Shown piece after piece: positions 1 through 8,647 of a stretch of DNA of 49,149 nt; the stretch's first letter is position 1; each line of letters opens with the position of its first letter. A program made the translations under genes and the position numbers. The DNA lies in contig CAMSWH010000009.1 in NCBI GenBank assembly GCA_947064765.1, positions 1 through 49,149 on the forward strand. The letters run 5' to 3'. The DNA is from an uncultured Clostridium sp. (GTDB lineage Bacteria; Bacillota; Clostridia; TANB77; CAG-508). The notes below the pieces were generated by a model. The model was not told where the DNA came from. It did no database searches and saw only the letters and a program-made list of their open reading frames with translations.

Positions 1-3
1 AAT

Positions 4-450
4 ATGGTAAGAGTAAGTAGATCTGTTAGAGATTTAGCTTATAAAGTATTACAGGCAAAAGAGAAATTATCAAGAGAAAATGGGAAGGAACCAACTGTAG
101 AAGAGATTGCAAAAGAATTAGATGTTGAAAAAGAAGAAATTGTACTAAGCTTAGATGCAATACAGGATCCAGTATCACTTCAAGAACCTGTATATAATGA
201 TGGAGCAGATAGTTTGTATATTGAGGATCAAGTAAAAGATAAGAAAAATACAGATGAATTATGGGCAGAAAATATAACTATGAATGAAGCTTTAAAAAGA
301 TTAAATGATAAAGAAAGAATGATAATAGATAAAAGATTTTTCTTGGGAAGAACACAAATGGAAGTAGCAGATGAAATAGGAATTTCTCAAGCACAAGTAT
401 CAAGGCTTGAAAAAACTGCATTGGAACATATGAGAAGATTATATAAATAA
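4..450 (+). CDS. sigG: RNA polymerase sporulation sigma factor SigG, C-terminal part (5' truncated by window edge)
   Basis: Sigma-70 region 3/4 protein with SigG-like MVRVSRSVRDLAYK...DAIQDPVSLQEPVYNDGADSLY...GISQAQVSRLEK; starts at window edge. Confidence 0.9.
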   Translation: MVRVSRSVRDLAYKVLQAKEKLSRENGKEPTVEEIAKELDVEKEEIVLSLDAIQDPVSLQEPVYNDGADSLYIEDQVKDKKNTDELWAENITMNEALKRLNDKERMIIDKRFFLGRTQMEVADEIGISQAQVSRLEKTALEHMRRLYK

Positions 451-453
451 ATA

Positions 454-690
454 TTAAAAATCTACTAAAATTATATCTTCACCAATTACTTTTATAGAAT
501 CCCAAGGTATTGTAAGTTCATTACCTGCTGAGAAAATATTAAAAAAGTTATTGCTACCAGGAACTATAATTTCCTTTATATTTCCTGTTTTAAAGTCGGC
601 AGTTACGTCTTGAACATATCCAAGACGTCTGCCATCTTTAATGTTAATAACTTCTTTATGCTTAAAATCTAACCCTTTTTTATAATTCAT
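454..690 (-). CDS. YlmC/YmxH family sporulation protein (PRC-barrel)
   Basis: 78 aa, KHKEVINIKDGRRLGYVQDVTADFKTGNIKEIIVPG...IPWDSIKVIGEDIILV pattern; adjacent to sigG as in many Clostridia. Confidence 0.8.
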   Translation of the reverse strand: MNYKKGLDFKHKEVINIKDGRRLGYVQDVTADFKTGNIKEIIVPGSNNFFNIFSAGNELTIPWDSIKVIGEDIILVDF

Positions 691-848
691 AGTTATAAAA
701 TCCTTTCATTTTATAAGAAAAATATATTAAAATATATGCAGAATAAAAATAATTATAACTTGAATATTTTACAAATATTTGGAAATTATATTATTAAATT
801 TATATAAGAACATATAAATAATTTATCAATTTAAGAATAGGAGATAAT

Positions 849-1166
849 ATGCAACTTAATAAATTAAATAATATAATATTTTTAAAAGATGCTCAGTCAA
901 ATATTATTGAAGAGGCATTTATAGTACTTAAAGAAGGAGTTAAAATACACCAGATAAAAAATGAAAAAGAAAAAAGTAAAGATGGAAATATGAATATTTT
1001 GAAAGAGGCAGAATTAATAGTAAATGAAAAAATTGATAAATCGAATATAGATTATGAAAAATTTAAAATAAAAGAATTAGAAAAAAGGATTAAAATATCA
1101 AAAATTATTAATATAATACTAGCTGTAGGATTAATTATTTGTGCTGCAGGAAAATGCTTGTTATAA
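849..1166 (+). CDS. hypothetical protein with C-terminal transmembrane helix
   Basis: 105 aa ORF, charged body and hydrophobic C-terminus (IINIILAVGLIICAAGKCLL). Confidence 0.5.
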   Translation: MQLNKLNNIIFLKDAQSNIIEEAFIVLKEGVKIHQIKNEKEKSKDGNMNILKEAELIVNEKIDKSNIDYEKFKIKELEKRIKISKIINIILAVGLIICAAGKCLL

Positions 1167-1284
1167 TACAAAACTTGTGATGTTTTGAGTATAAAAAAGT
1201 AAATAAGTAATTAAATATTTAATTTATAGGTATAAACCTTTCTTACATGAATATATTTTAAACATGTAAGAGAGGTGTATTTTT

Positions 1285-2121
1285 TTGGAAAGAATTTTAA
1301 ATGATGATGAAAAAATAAGAAAAGCGCAAGAAATCTATTATAGAAGAAATGGTCAAAATTTAGGTTTAGTAAAAAAGCCAGAGACAAAAGAAAAAGGTGG
1401 TTTAAAAAATAGGTTTTTGTTACATTTATTAATAATGTTTAATTTAGCAGTTATTGTTTTTGCAGTTCAAAATAAAGAGTATATATTTACTGCTGAGTTC
1501 TTATCTCAAATTCAGGAATATAATGTAAATATTGGTGCTAAAATAACAGACTTTTTGAAAGATTCTGTAAAAGAGGAAAATGTAGATAATATAGAAGAAA
1601 AGAATACTGAACCAGCATCAGATAGTATAGCAGGAGAGCAAGAATCTCAAGCTACAATAAATCAAGAACAAGTACCACAAGAAATTAGTAGTTCTATAAA
1701 TGAAATGCAGTTAGATATAAATAATTTAAAAGCTGCATATAGTTTTATTAATCCGATAGAAGCTACTGTTAGTTCAGGTTTTGGAGCAAGAGAATCAGAA
1801 TATCAAAATGTAACAGGATATCATACAGGAGTTGATTTAGCAGCTCGAAGGGGTACAGGAATAAAAGCTTCTATGGAAGGAATAGTAACACTTGTATCAA
1901 ATGAAGGAGATTATGGAAAACACATAAAAATAAGATGTAATAATGTTACTACTTTATATGCACATTGCTCGGAAATATTTGTAAAAGAGGGACAAATTGT
2001 AGCACAAGGACAAGAAATAGGTGCAGTTGGAAGTACAGGAAATAGTACAGGGCCACATTTGCACTTTGAAATTAGAGTAGATGATAGATTTGTAGATCCA
2101 TTACAAATATTAAGTTTTTAG
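1285..2121 (+). CDS. M23/LytM-domain membrane protein, SpoIVFA-like (possibly SpoIIQ-like)
   Basis: Single N-terminal TM, C-terminal LytM domain with HTGVD and HLHFE motifs, ends VDPLQILSF; immediately upstream of a SpoIVFB-like gene; TTG start. Confidence 0.75.
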   Translation: MERILNDDEKIRKAQEIYYRRNGQNLGLVKKPETKEKGGLKNRFLLHLLIMFNLAVIVFAVQNKEYIFTAEFLSQIQEYNVNIGAKITDFLKDSVKEENVDNIEEKNTEPASDSIAGEQESQATINQEQVPQEISSSINEMQLDINNLKAAYSFINPIEATVSSGFGARESEYQNVTGYHTGVDLAARRGTGIKASMEGIVTLVSNEGDYGKHIKIRCNNVTTLYAHCSEIFVKEGQIVAQGQEIGAVGSTGNSTGPHLHFEIRVDDRFVDPLQILSF

Positions 2122-2132
2122 AAAGGCAAGAC

Positions 2133-2753
2133 ATGAAAATAGAAATTAACTTAAAAATAATTCCAGTATTAATATTATTTTTATTATTAAATAATATTGA
2201 TACATACATAATTTTTCTTATATTTATTTTAATTCATGAATTAGCTCATTTATTTATAGGAATAATGATTGGTGGAAAACCAAGAAAGTTAAACTTAAAT
2301 CCACTAGGTGTTTCATTAGAATTTTATTCATATGGAAAAAATAAATTAATATATAAAGTCTTATTTTATTTAGCAGGACCATTTGTAAATTTTATTATTG
2401 CAATAATATTTATGTATCTTGAAGGAATAAAAGGAGAATACGAAAAAATAATATATACAAACTTAGCTATTTGTATATTTAATCTTATACCAATTTTGCC
2501 ATTAGATGGAGGGAAAATTTTAAAAGAGATCTTAAGAGTAATTTTAGGAATAGGTCCTTCAAATAAATTTATGATAGTATTTAGCAAATGTTTTTTATTT
2601 GCAATTACTTTTACATATAGTATAGTAATAGTAAAGTTAAAGAATGTATATTTATTAATATTGATAGGATATTTATGGTATCTATATCATATTGAAGAGA
2701 AGAAATATAATATTTTTAAGAAAACGTCTGATAGTATAAAAAGAGTAATTTAG
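2133..2753 (+). CDS. M50 site-2 protease, SpoIVFB-like
   Basis: Polytopic membrane protein with HELAH zinc motif and NLIPILPLDGGKI motif. Confidence 0.85.
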   Translation: MKIEINLKIIPVLILFLLLNNIDTYIIFLIFILIHELAHLFIGIMIGGKPRKLNLNPLGVSLEFYSYGKNKLIYKVLFYLAGPFVNFIIAIIFMYLEGIKGEYEKIIYTNLAICIFNLIPILPLDGGKILKEILRVILGIGPSNKFMIVFSKCFLFAITFTYSIVIVKLKNVYLLILIGYLWYLYHIEEKKYNIFKKTSDSIKRVI

Positions 2754-2795
2754 AAGAAGCATTATTAATAAGTTATTAAATTATATTTATATTTT

Positions 2796-2828
2796 TACTA
2801 TTGAAATTAAATTAATTTAATAGTAAGC
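2796..2828. terminator. imperfect inverted repeat, possible terminator
   Basis: TTACTATT-g-AAATT...AATTTAATAGTAA arms in intergenic region. Confidence 0.35.
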
Positions 2829-2864
2829 TATAAGTAAAAATAAAGCATTATTGAAAGGAAATGT

Positions 2865-3293
2865 ATGAGCAAGAAAAGTATAATTATATTAGCAATTGTT
2901 TTTTTTATTTTATTTATAATTGTTAGTTCAACGATTTCTATTACAAAGTTAAATAAATTAAATAATGTTTATAAAGATATTGAAATATTAGAAGATAGAA
3001 TATCAATGTATTATTTAGATAATGGATTTATACCTGTAAGAAATGAAAAAATTGATTTTAAAGAAAACTCTATAAATCCAAATGATAATGACAATTACTA
3101 TGAGATAGATTTAGATAAATTAGAAAATTTAAATATATATTATGGAAGAAGAAAACTAGGAGAAAAAGATATATATATTATAAATGAGCAAAGCCACACA
3201 ATATATTATTATGCAGGAGTAAAAAGTAATAATGAAAAAATTTATACAAGAAATTTAAATTATGAGAAAATAGATTTAGAAGAATATAAATAA
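2865..3293 (+). CDS. hypothetical single-TM protein with pseudopilin-like layout
   Basis: 142 aa; N-terminal hydrophobic helix, then ...EDRISMYYLDNGFIPV... and a short beta-rich tail. Confidence 0.45.
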   Translation: MSKKSIIILAIVFFILFIIVSSTISITKLNKLNNVYKDIEILEDRISMYYLDNGFIPVRNEKIDFKENSINPNDNDNYYEIDLDKLENLNIYYGRRKLGEKDIYIINEQSHTIYYYAGVKSNNEKIYTRNLNYEKIDLEEYK

Positions 3294-3310
3294 AATATAA
3301 GGGGATATAG

Positions 3311-4993
3311 ATGCAGTTAGAAAATAGAATTTTTAATAATATAGAATATACATTAGTTGATATTTATGATTGGAAGCCGGAAAAAAATATTTATCATTTT
3401 GCAAGTGATGAATGTGACTTATTTTGTGAAAAAATTGAAGATGATTATAAAGTTATAGAAAATGAAAATTTGATAAAAGCTATTATTGATAAATATGAAT
3501 TAAAACCACCAGAAGTGTATTTTGCTATTCTACCTTTGAAAGTAGTTAATTTATTAGGAATAAAGCAAATAAAAAAGCTAACACAAGGACAGAAAGTATA
3601 CTTAGTAGATGAACAAATTGATAAATTATCCGAATTAAATTGTAATATTAGTAAAGATGAATTACAAGAAAGATTGAAACACGTTACTGCTTGTAAAGCA
3701 GAATGGGATTCGGCTAAAAAAGAGATGGCAGCATTTTATCATCCTGGAACAAATGCAATGTACTTTAATGAGAATAATATTAAAACAAATGAAATATCAA
3801 GTAAAAGAACTCGACTTCATGAGACAATTCATGCTATAACTGGACCAGCAGCAGTTTTGGGATATTATTTTGATAAAACAGGATTTATTGAAGGTGGTAC
3901 TGAAAATATTGTAGAGAAATTGTATGGAAATAAGCTTTCAAGATTTTACTCTAAAAATTTGCAATTTAATTTTTCAAAGAATACAGGTTATATTTATAAT
4001 GTTGCTTTAATAAGGCAAATGGAATATATATTGAAAAAAGATGCAGATGAAAGTATATTAAGAGGAGATAATAAATTTTTTAAAGAATTTTCAGAAAAAT
4101 ATGGTAAAGATCTTTTTAGATTTATTAAACACAGATCTAATAGATTAGTAGCCCCAGAAAAGTTAAAAGATGATGAATCATATTTTAAAGAAACACAAGA
4201 TACTATTTTAAAAAAAGTTTTTTATAAAGAGTTTGCAAAAATTAAAAACATAGAAGATGCTAAAAATTATTTTGAAAGATTACAAGGATTTGAATTAGTT
4301 AGAGGAAACTTTAAAAATGATAATACATTTAAAAAATTTTATGAAAGTAGATTAAAAGTAGCTAAAATGATTCTTTCTAAAAGAGGATATGATGTACAAG
4401 TTTTAGATGAAACTTGTAGTTATAAAGAAAGTGAATTTTATCCATTTCAAACAAAAGAACAAGAATATAGTAAAACACAAAGATTTTTAATAAATGGAAT
4501 TTCAAAAGAAATGGCAGAGGATAAAGAAATATCATCAGAAAAAATAAAAGAATATAAATTTTTTAGTGCCAGAAAAGGTAATGATTATTATTATCTATTA
4601 ACTCGAAATGGACATCCAATTTCCTTAGAAACGGGAGATCCTGTGCAAACTACTGTATATTCTGAAAAATATAAAAGAGGTTTACCATCAAATTTATTAC
4701 AAGAACAAGATTCTTTTTATATTAGTAATTCTGATAATGAGAAAATATCATTTGAAGAGAGAACATTAACTGATGACTTTGATAAATTTCAAAGTAAAAT
4801 AAGAGAAAATGTAGAAAAAAAAAGAGCATCTAAACAAAAAATGCAAGAAATAAAAGTAATTGCCAAAAAGCAAAGAACATCAATTATAAGTAATATAATA
4901 AGTGAAATAAAGAATTTATTACCAAGAAATAGAGTTCTTGCACAGCAAAAAAATAAAGATACTATAGATAAAGAAGATGATATTACAAAATAA
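3311..4993 (+). CDS. putative gluzincin-type metalloprotease-like protein of unknown family
   Basis: 560 aa; RLHETIHAI (HExxH) followed by FIEGGTENIVEKL (EGGTE-type third-ligand segment). Confidence 0.5.
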   Translation: MQLENRIFNNIEYTLVDIYDWKPEKNIYHFASDECDLFCEKIEDDYKVIENENLIKAIIDKYELKPPEVYFAILPLKVVNLLGIKQIKKLTQGQKVYLVDEQIDKLSELNCNISKDELQERLKHVTACKAEWDSAKKEMAAFYHPGTNAMYFNENNIKTNEISSKRTRLHETIHAITGPAAVLGYYFDKTGFIEGGTENIVEKLYGNKLSRFYSKNLQFNFSKNTGYIYNVALIRQMEYILKKDADESILRGDNKFFKEFSEKYGKDLFRFIKHRSNRLVAPEKLKDDESYFKETQDTILKKVFYKEFAKIKNIEDAKNYFERLQGFELVRGNFKNDNTFKKFYESRLKVAKMILSKRGYDVQVLDETCSYKESEFYPFQTKEQEYSKTQRFLINGISKEMAEDKEISSEKIKEYKFFSARKGNDYYYLLTRNGHPISLETGDPVQTTVYSEKYKRGLPSNLLQEQDSFYISNSDNEKISFEERTLTDDFDKFQSKIRENVEKKRASKQKMQEIKVIAKKQRTSIISNIISEIKNLLPRNRVLAQQKNKDTIDKEDDITK

Positions 4994-5003
4994 TAGAAAA
5001 CCC

Positions 5004-5032
5004 TTGTCAAAAAAAAAAAAGTGTGTTAAAAT
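5004..5032 (+). promoter_or_regulatory. sigma-A promoter of rpsF-ssb-rpsR
   Basis: TTGTCA (5004-5009), 17-nt spacer, TAAAAT (5027-5032). Confidence 0.7.
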
Positions 5033-5076
5033 ATTCAAGTATAAAAATCACAAAACTATTTTTATACTTGAATATT
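5030..5076. repeat. perfect 19-bp inverted repeat with 9-nt spacer
   Basis: AATATTCAAGTATAAAAAT / CACAAAACT / ATTTTTATACTTGAATATT. Confidence 0.9.
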
Positions 5077-5122
5077 AATAGTGTGCAATCAATTCACTGA
5101 TTACGCAACTATTTATATCCTT

Positions 5123-5143
5123 ACTCATATTTAAAATATGGGT
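5123..5143 (+). promoter_or_regulatory. leader hairpin upstream of rpsF SD, candidate autoregulatory leader
   Basis: ACTCATATT...AATATGGGT 9-bp stem shortly upstream of AAAGGAGG. Confidence 0.3.
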
Positions 5144-5170
5144 TTAATATCCAAAAGGAGGTGAAAAATA

Positions 5171-5458
5171 ATGAATAAATACGAAACAGTATTCATTATT
5201 AATCCAAATGTTGAAGATGCAGGAGTTAAAGAATTAACTCAAAAATTTTCAGACATAATTAATAATGACGGAAAAGTTGAGTCAGTAGAAGAGTTAGGAA
5301 AGAAAAAATTAGCCTATGAAATCAAAAAAAATTCAGAAGGTATATATGTATTAATTAACTTTGAAGCTGCACCAAGTTTAATATCAGAACTTGAAAGAGT
5401 ATACAGAATTACAGACGAAGTAATGAAATTCATCGTTGTAAGAAAAGACGAAGAATAG
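5171..5458 (+). CDS. rpsF: 30S ribosomal protein bS6
   Basis: MNKYETVFIINPNVEDAGVKELTQKF..., followed by ssb and rpsR. Confidence 0.95.
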   Translation: MNKYETVFIINPNVEDAGVKELTQKFSDIINNDGKVESVEELGKKKLAYEIKKNSEGIYVLINFEAAPSLISELERVYRITDEVMKFIVVRKDEE

Positions 5459-5478
5459 AAAAGAAAGGTGGAAACCAA

Positions 5479-5901
5479 ATGAACAAAGTAATTTTAATGG
5501 GAAGATTAACAAGAGACCCAGAAGTAAGATATACTCAAACAAACAATACTCTAGTAGCTTCATTTAGTTTAGCAGTTAATAGAAGATTTGCAAGACAAGG
5601 TGAAGAAAGACAAGCAGATTTTATAAATATTGTAGCTTGGAGCAAGACTGGAGAATTTTGTAGCAAATACTTTAAAAAAGGTCAACAAGTTGGAATAATA
5701 GGAAGAATACAAACAAGAACTTGGGATGACGAACAAGGACAAAAACATTATGTTACAGAAGTAGTTGCAGAAGAAGCATATTTTGCAGATAGTAAAAGAG
5801 ATGGGGAAAGCTCAGGAAGTTTTGAAGATACATTTGGAGAAGCAGTTACACAAAGTGCTGAATTCCAAGTTACTTCATCTGATGACGATTTACCATTCTA
5901 A
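5479..5901 (+). CDS. ssb: single-stranded DNA-binding protein
   Basis: MNKVILMGRLTRDPEVRYTQ... OB fold and acidic DDDLPF tail. Confidence 0.97.
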   Translation: MNKVILMGRLTRDPEVRYTQTNNTLVASFSLAVNRRFARQGEERQADFINIVAWSKTGEFCSKYFKKGQQVGIIGRIQTRTWDDEQGQKHYVTEVVAEEAYFADSKRDGESSGSFEDTFGEAVTQSAEFQVTSSDDDLPF

Positions 5902-5941
5902 TTTAATTAATATATAAAGTTAGAAGATTGGAGGATTTGAA

Positions 5942-6223
5942 ATGGCTGATAAAAAACAAAATAAAAGAAACAATAGAAATAATCAAGATGATGATTTTAA
6001 TCCAAAGTTTAGAAAAATAAGAAAAAAAGTTTGTGCATTATGTAATGATAAAAACTTTGTATTAGATTATAAAAATGCTGATCAATTAAAGAAATTTATC
6101 AACGAAAAAGGTAAAATATTACCAAGAAGAGCAACAGGAGCTTGTGCTAAACATCAAAGAGAAATTACAACAACAGTAAAAAGAGCAAGACATATTGCAA
6201 TTATACCATATACACAAGATTAA
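5942..6223 (+). CDS. rpsR: 30S ribosomal protein bS18 (C+ form with CxxC/CxxH)
   Basis: CALC...[33 protein letters not shown]. Confidence 0.95.
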   Translation: MADKKQNKRNNRNNQDDDFNPKFRKIRKKVCALCNDKNFVLDYKNADQLKKFINEKGKILPRRATGACAKHQREITTTVKRARHIAIIPYTQD

Positions 6224-6247
6224 TTTCTATTAGTCTTAATATAAAAT

Positions 6248-6284
6248 AAAACTTGAGTGATTATATTTATATCATTCAGGTTTT
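6248..6284 (+). terminator. intrinsic terminator of rpsF-ssb-rpsR
   Basis: AAAACTTGAGTGAT...ATCATTCAGGTTTT stem followed by T-rich tract. Confidence 0.75.
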
Positions 6285-6302
6285 TATTTTTATAAAAATG
6301 GG

Positions 6303-6338
6303 AGAGAAGTTACGATAAGACTGTAACTTCTCTTTTTC
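6303..6338. terminator. terminator between convergent genes
   Basis: AGAGAAGTTAC / GTAACTTCTCT stem followed by TTTT. Confidence 0.6.
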
Positions 6339-6355
6339 CCATATAGAAAGATTAC

Positions 6356-6913
6356 TTAATACGTAGACAAGAGTTTATCTGTAAATTCTTTTAAAACTCT
6401 TTCCCACTTCTCACCACTTCTACTATTGTTGATTTTTGTATCAATCAGGTAATCAGCGGCTCGATCGTCAATTACACTGTTAGTTAAGTCACCAATAGCA
6501 TAATAGTCGTATTTTTCATACCATGAAGTTGTGATTACGATTAACATATGAGCTTCGTCATCAAACATCTTATAGTATTCATCTACAGTTTTTTGATCTG
6601 ACCAAGATCCACTGGATACAAGTACCACCACTTGCACGTTTGTTTTATTATGCAAGTATTGTAACCCATTAATAATTAATTCATGATTTGATAAGTAGTC
6701 GCTTTCATCAATTAAGTATACAGGATATGTTTCATAGGTACCATCTAAAGGCTTTTTACCACCTATATCAGATTTGACAGAATTTTCCCATATTGATATA
6801 CCCAAGAAAGCTAATATTATCAGGATCAGAATTGGTGTTGGAATATCTAAACCTCCTCTACCCCGATGGTGATGATGTGCATGACTACCGCCACAGTGTC
6901 CTCCGTGAGCCAT
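6356..6913 (-). CDS. TPM-domain-like membrane protein with His/Gly-rich N-terminus
   Basis: MAHGGHCGGSHAHHHHRGRGG + TM helix + YLSNHELIINGLQYLHNKTNVQVVVLV...DEYYKMF. Confidence 0.5.
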   Translation of the reverse strand: MAHGGHCGGSHAHHHHRGRGGLDIPTPILILIILAFLGISIWENSVKSDIGGKKPLDGTYETYPVYLIDESDYLSNHELIINGLQYLHNKTNVQVVVLVSSGSWSDQKTVDEYYKMFDDEAHMLIVITTSWYEKYDYYAIGDLTNSVIDDRAADYLIDTKINNSRSGEKWERVLKEFTDKLLSTY

Positions 6914-7129
6914 ATTAATGACCTCTCTTTCTTTTTTATATGTGAATTATTGCAATTCTCCATATATTATATCAGCTTTATGTAAATTATTCAACAGTAG
7001 TGATATATATAGTGCAAGTACATTGAAAATGATATAGGTTTAATTAAATATGTTACAAGTAAAATAAAATGTTGAAATTTGCCAAATAAAATTATATAAT
7101 ATGAAAAAATAAATAAAGGAGAAAAGAAA

Positions 7130-7588
7130 ATGAAAAAACGTGGATTTGAAGTAGCAAAAGGATTTGAAAATGCAGGGATAAATTTACCAATAAGAAAAAC
7201 AAAATATTCAGCAGGATATGATATAGAGGCAGCAGAGGATTGTATAATACCATCTTTTAAAAAAGGACAAAAACCAACTCTAGTAAAAACAGGATTAAAA
7301 GCATATATGGAAGATGATGAAGTTTTAATTCTTTGTAATAGAAGTTCTAATCCAGGAAAAAGAGGATTAGTAATGGCAAATAGTATAGGAGTAATAGATA
7401 AAGACTATTATGGAAATCCAGATAATGATGGACACTTTATGTTTTCATTTTTTAATTTAAAAGAAGAAGATATAGAAATAAAAAAAGGTGATGCTATAGG
7501 ACAAGCTATGTTCCAAAAATATTTAATAACAGATGATGATTCAGCCGAAGGTGAAAGAGTTGGTGGATTTGGCTCAACTAGCAAATAA
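7130..7588 (+). CDS. dut: dUTP diphosphatase
   Basis: YSAGYDIEAAED, NRSSNPGKRGLVMANSIGVIDKDYYGN, RVGGFGSTSK dUTPase motifs. Confidence 0.92.
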   Translation: MKKRGFEVAKGFENAGINLPIRKTKYSAGYDIEAAEDCIIPSFKKGQKPTLVKTGLKAYMEDDEVLILCNRSSNPGKRGLVMANSIGVIDKDYYGNPDNDGHFMFSFFNLKEEDIEIKKGDAIGQAMFQKYLITDDDSAEGERVGGFGSTSK

Positions 7589-7680
7589 TATATTAAAACT
7601 CTAAAAAACTGATTTTGCAAGTGTTTTTGGAAAAATGTAATATAAATGTGAAAAAAATTTAATTAATTCGTTAGAATTCT

Positions 7681-7709
7681 TTGACTTTTGGTAATTTTTG
7701 TAGTATAAT
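7681..7709 (+). promoter_or_regulatory. sigma-A promoter of the carD-like gene
   Basis: TTGACT-17-TATAAT (7704-7709). Confidence 0.75.
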
Positions 7710-7756
7710 TTTAGTGTAGTAATTTTGTATTACTTGGAAGGAGTGACGAATTAAAA

Positions 7757-8341
7757 ATGTTTAAAGTAGGAGATAAAATAGTATACCCAATGCACGGAGC
7801 TGGTGTGATTGAAACGATTGAAGAAAGAGCAATTTTAGACGAAAAGCAATCATATTATATTATAAAAATGCCAGGTGAAGTGAAAGTTATGGTACCTACA
7901 GCAAAAGCGGAAGAAATTGGAGTACGAAATATTATAGATAAAGAGACAGCCGGAAAAGTAATAAATGTTTTAGAGCAAGACAGCACAGAGATGTCTATGA
8001 AGTGGAACAAAAGATATAGAGATAATGTTGAAAAAATGAAATCAGGAGACATATTTGAAGTTGCGGACATAGTAAGAAACTTAAGTTTTAAACAAAAAGA
8101 TAAAGGATTATCAACAACAGAGAAAAAGATGTTATTAAATGCAAAACAAATTTTAGTTAGTGAACTAGTATTAGCAGAAAGTAAAGAAAAGGAAGAAGTT
8201 GAAGAATTAGTTGACAATAAAATTAATACATCATATGAATTACATGGAATAGTTCCACAAGAAGAATTACAAAAAGCAGTTGGAATGCCAGAAGATTCTA
8301 CAACAAATAATATAGTTAAAAAATTTGTTTCAGCAAACTAA
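7757..8341 (+). CDS. CarD-family transcriptional regulator
   Basis: MFKVGDKIVYPMHGAGVIETIEER... plus C-terminal helical domain. Confidence 0.9.
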   Translation: MFKVGDKIVYPMHGAGVIETIEERAILDEKQSYYIIKMPGEVKVMVPTAKAEEIGVRNIIDKETAGKVINVLEQDSTEMSMKWNKRYRDNVEKMKSGDIFEVADIVRNLSFKQKDKGLSTTEKKMLLNAKQILVSELVLAESKEKEEVEELVDNKINTSYELHGIVPQEELQKAVGMPEDSTTNNIVKKFVSAN

Positions 8342-8525
8342 TATAAGAATAGATAAAAAAGATTGTATAGGAATATATAATCTTTTTTTGTTTAAAATGA
8401 AAGTGTGTTGTATTTCCTATTAAATATTGTGCATTTTTGTTCTATATTAAATTACTTATATAACTCTATAATAAATTTAAAAATTGTCTACTTAAAAGTC
8501 AAAAAAAGTTTAGTACATTAAATAA

Positions 8526-8627
8526 AGGTTTGATAGATATATATGTCGAATATTGTTTTAAAAAAATGTACATAAATGAAATGATTTACATAAAAAATGA
8601 AGGATTTGAATAATATGTGTCGAATAT
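8526..8627 (+). promoter_or_regulatory. tandem sigma-H-like promoters / 0A-box motifs upstream of dnaG-rpoD
   Basis: TGTCGAATATT at 8544-8554 and 8618-8628; second preceded by GAAGGATTT (8599-8607) giving RnAGGAWWW-N11-RnnGAATWW. Confidence 0.55.
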
Positions 8628-8647
8628 TATAAAAGAAAGGTTAAAAA

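Noticed and set aside
750-780. AATATTCAAGT match to the rpsF inverted repeat upstream of the ylmC-like gene
   Set aside because: A shared 14-mer of A/T-rich sequence is within chance expectation here.
2366-2587. Antisense ORFs in the ORF track (also 4789-5010, 7408-7620, 7855-8217, 9064-9843, 10412-11131, 15572-15997, 30900-31233, 31546-32256, 41972-42406 and others)
   Set aside because: They lie opposite well-supported CDSs, have low-complexity Ser/Phe/Ile-rich translations expected from antisense of Lys/Glu-rich genes, and lack recognisable domains.
5942-6223. CxxC...CxxH in bS18 as a novelty
   Set aside because: This is the known zinc-ligand (C+) form of bS18 common in many bacteria.
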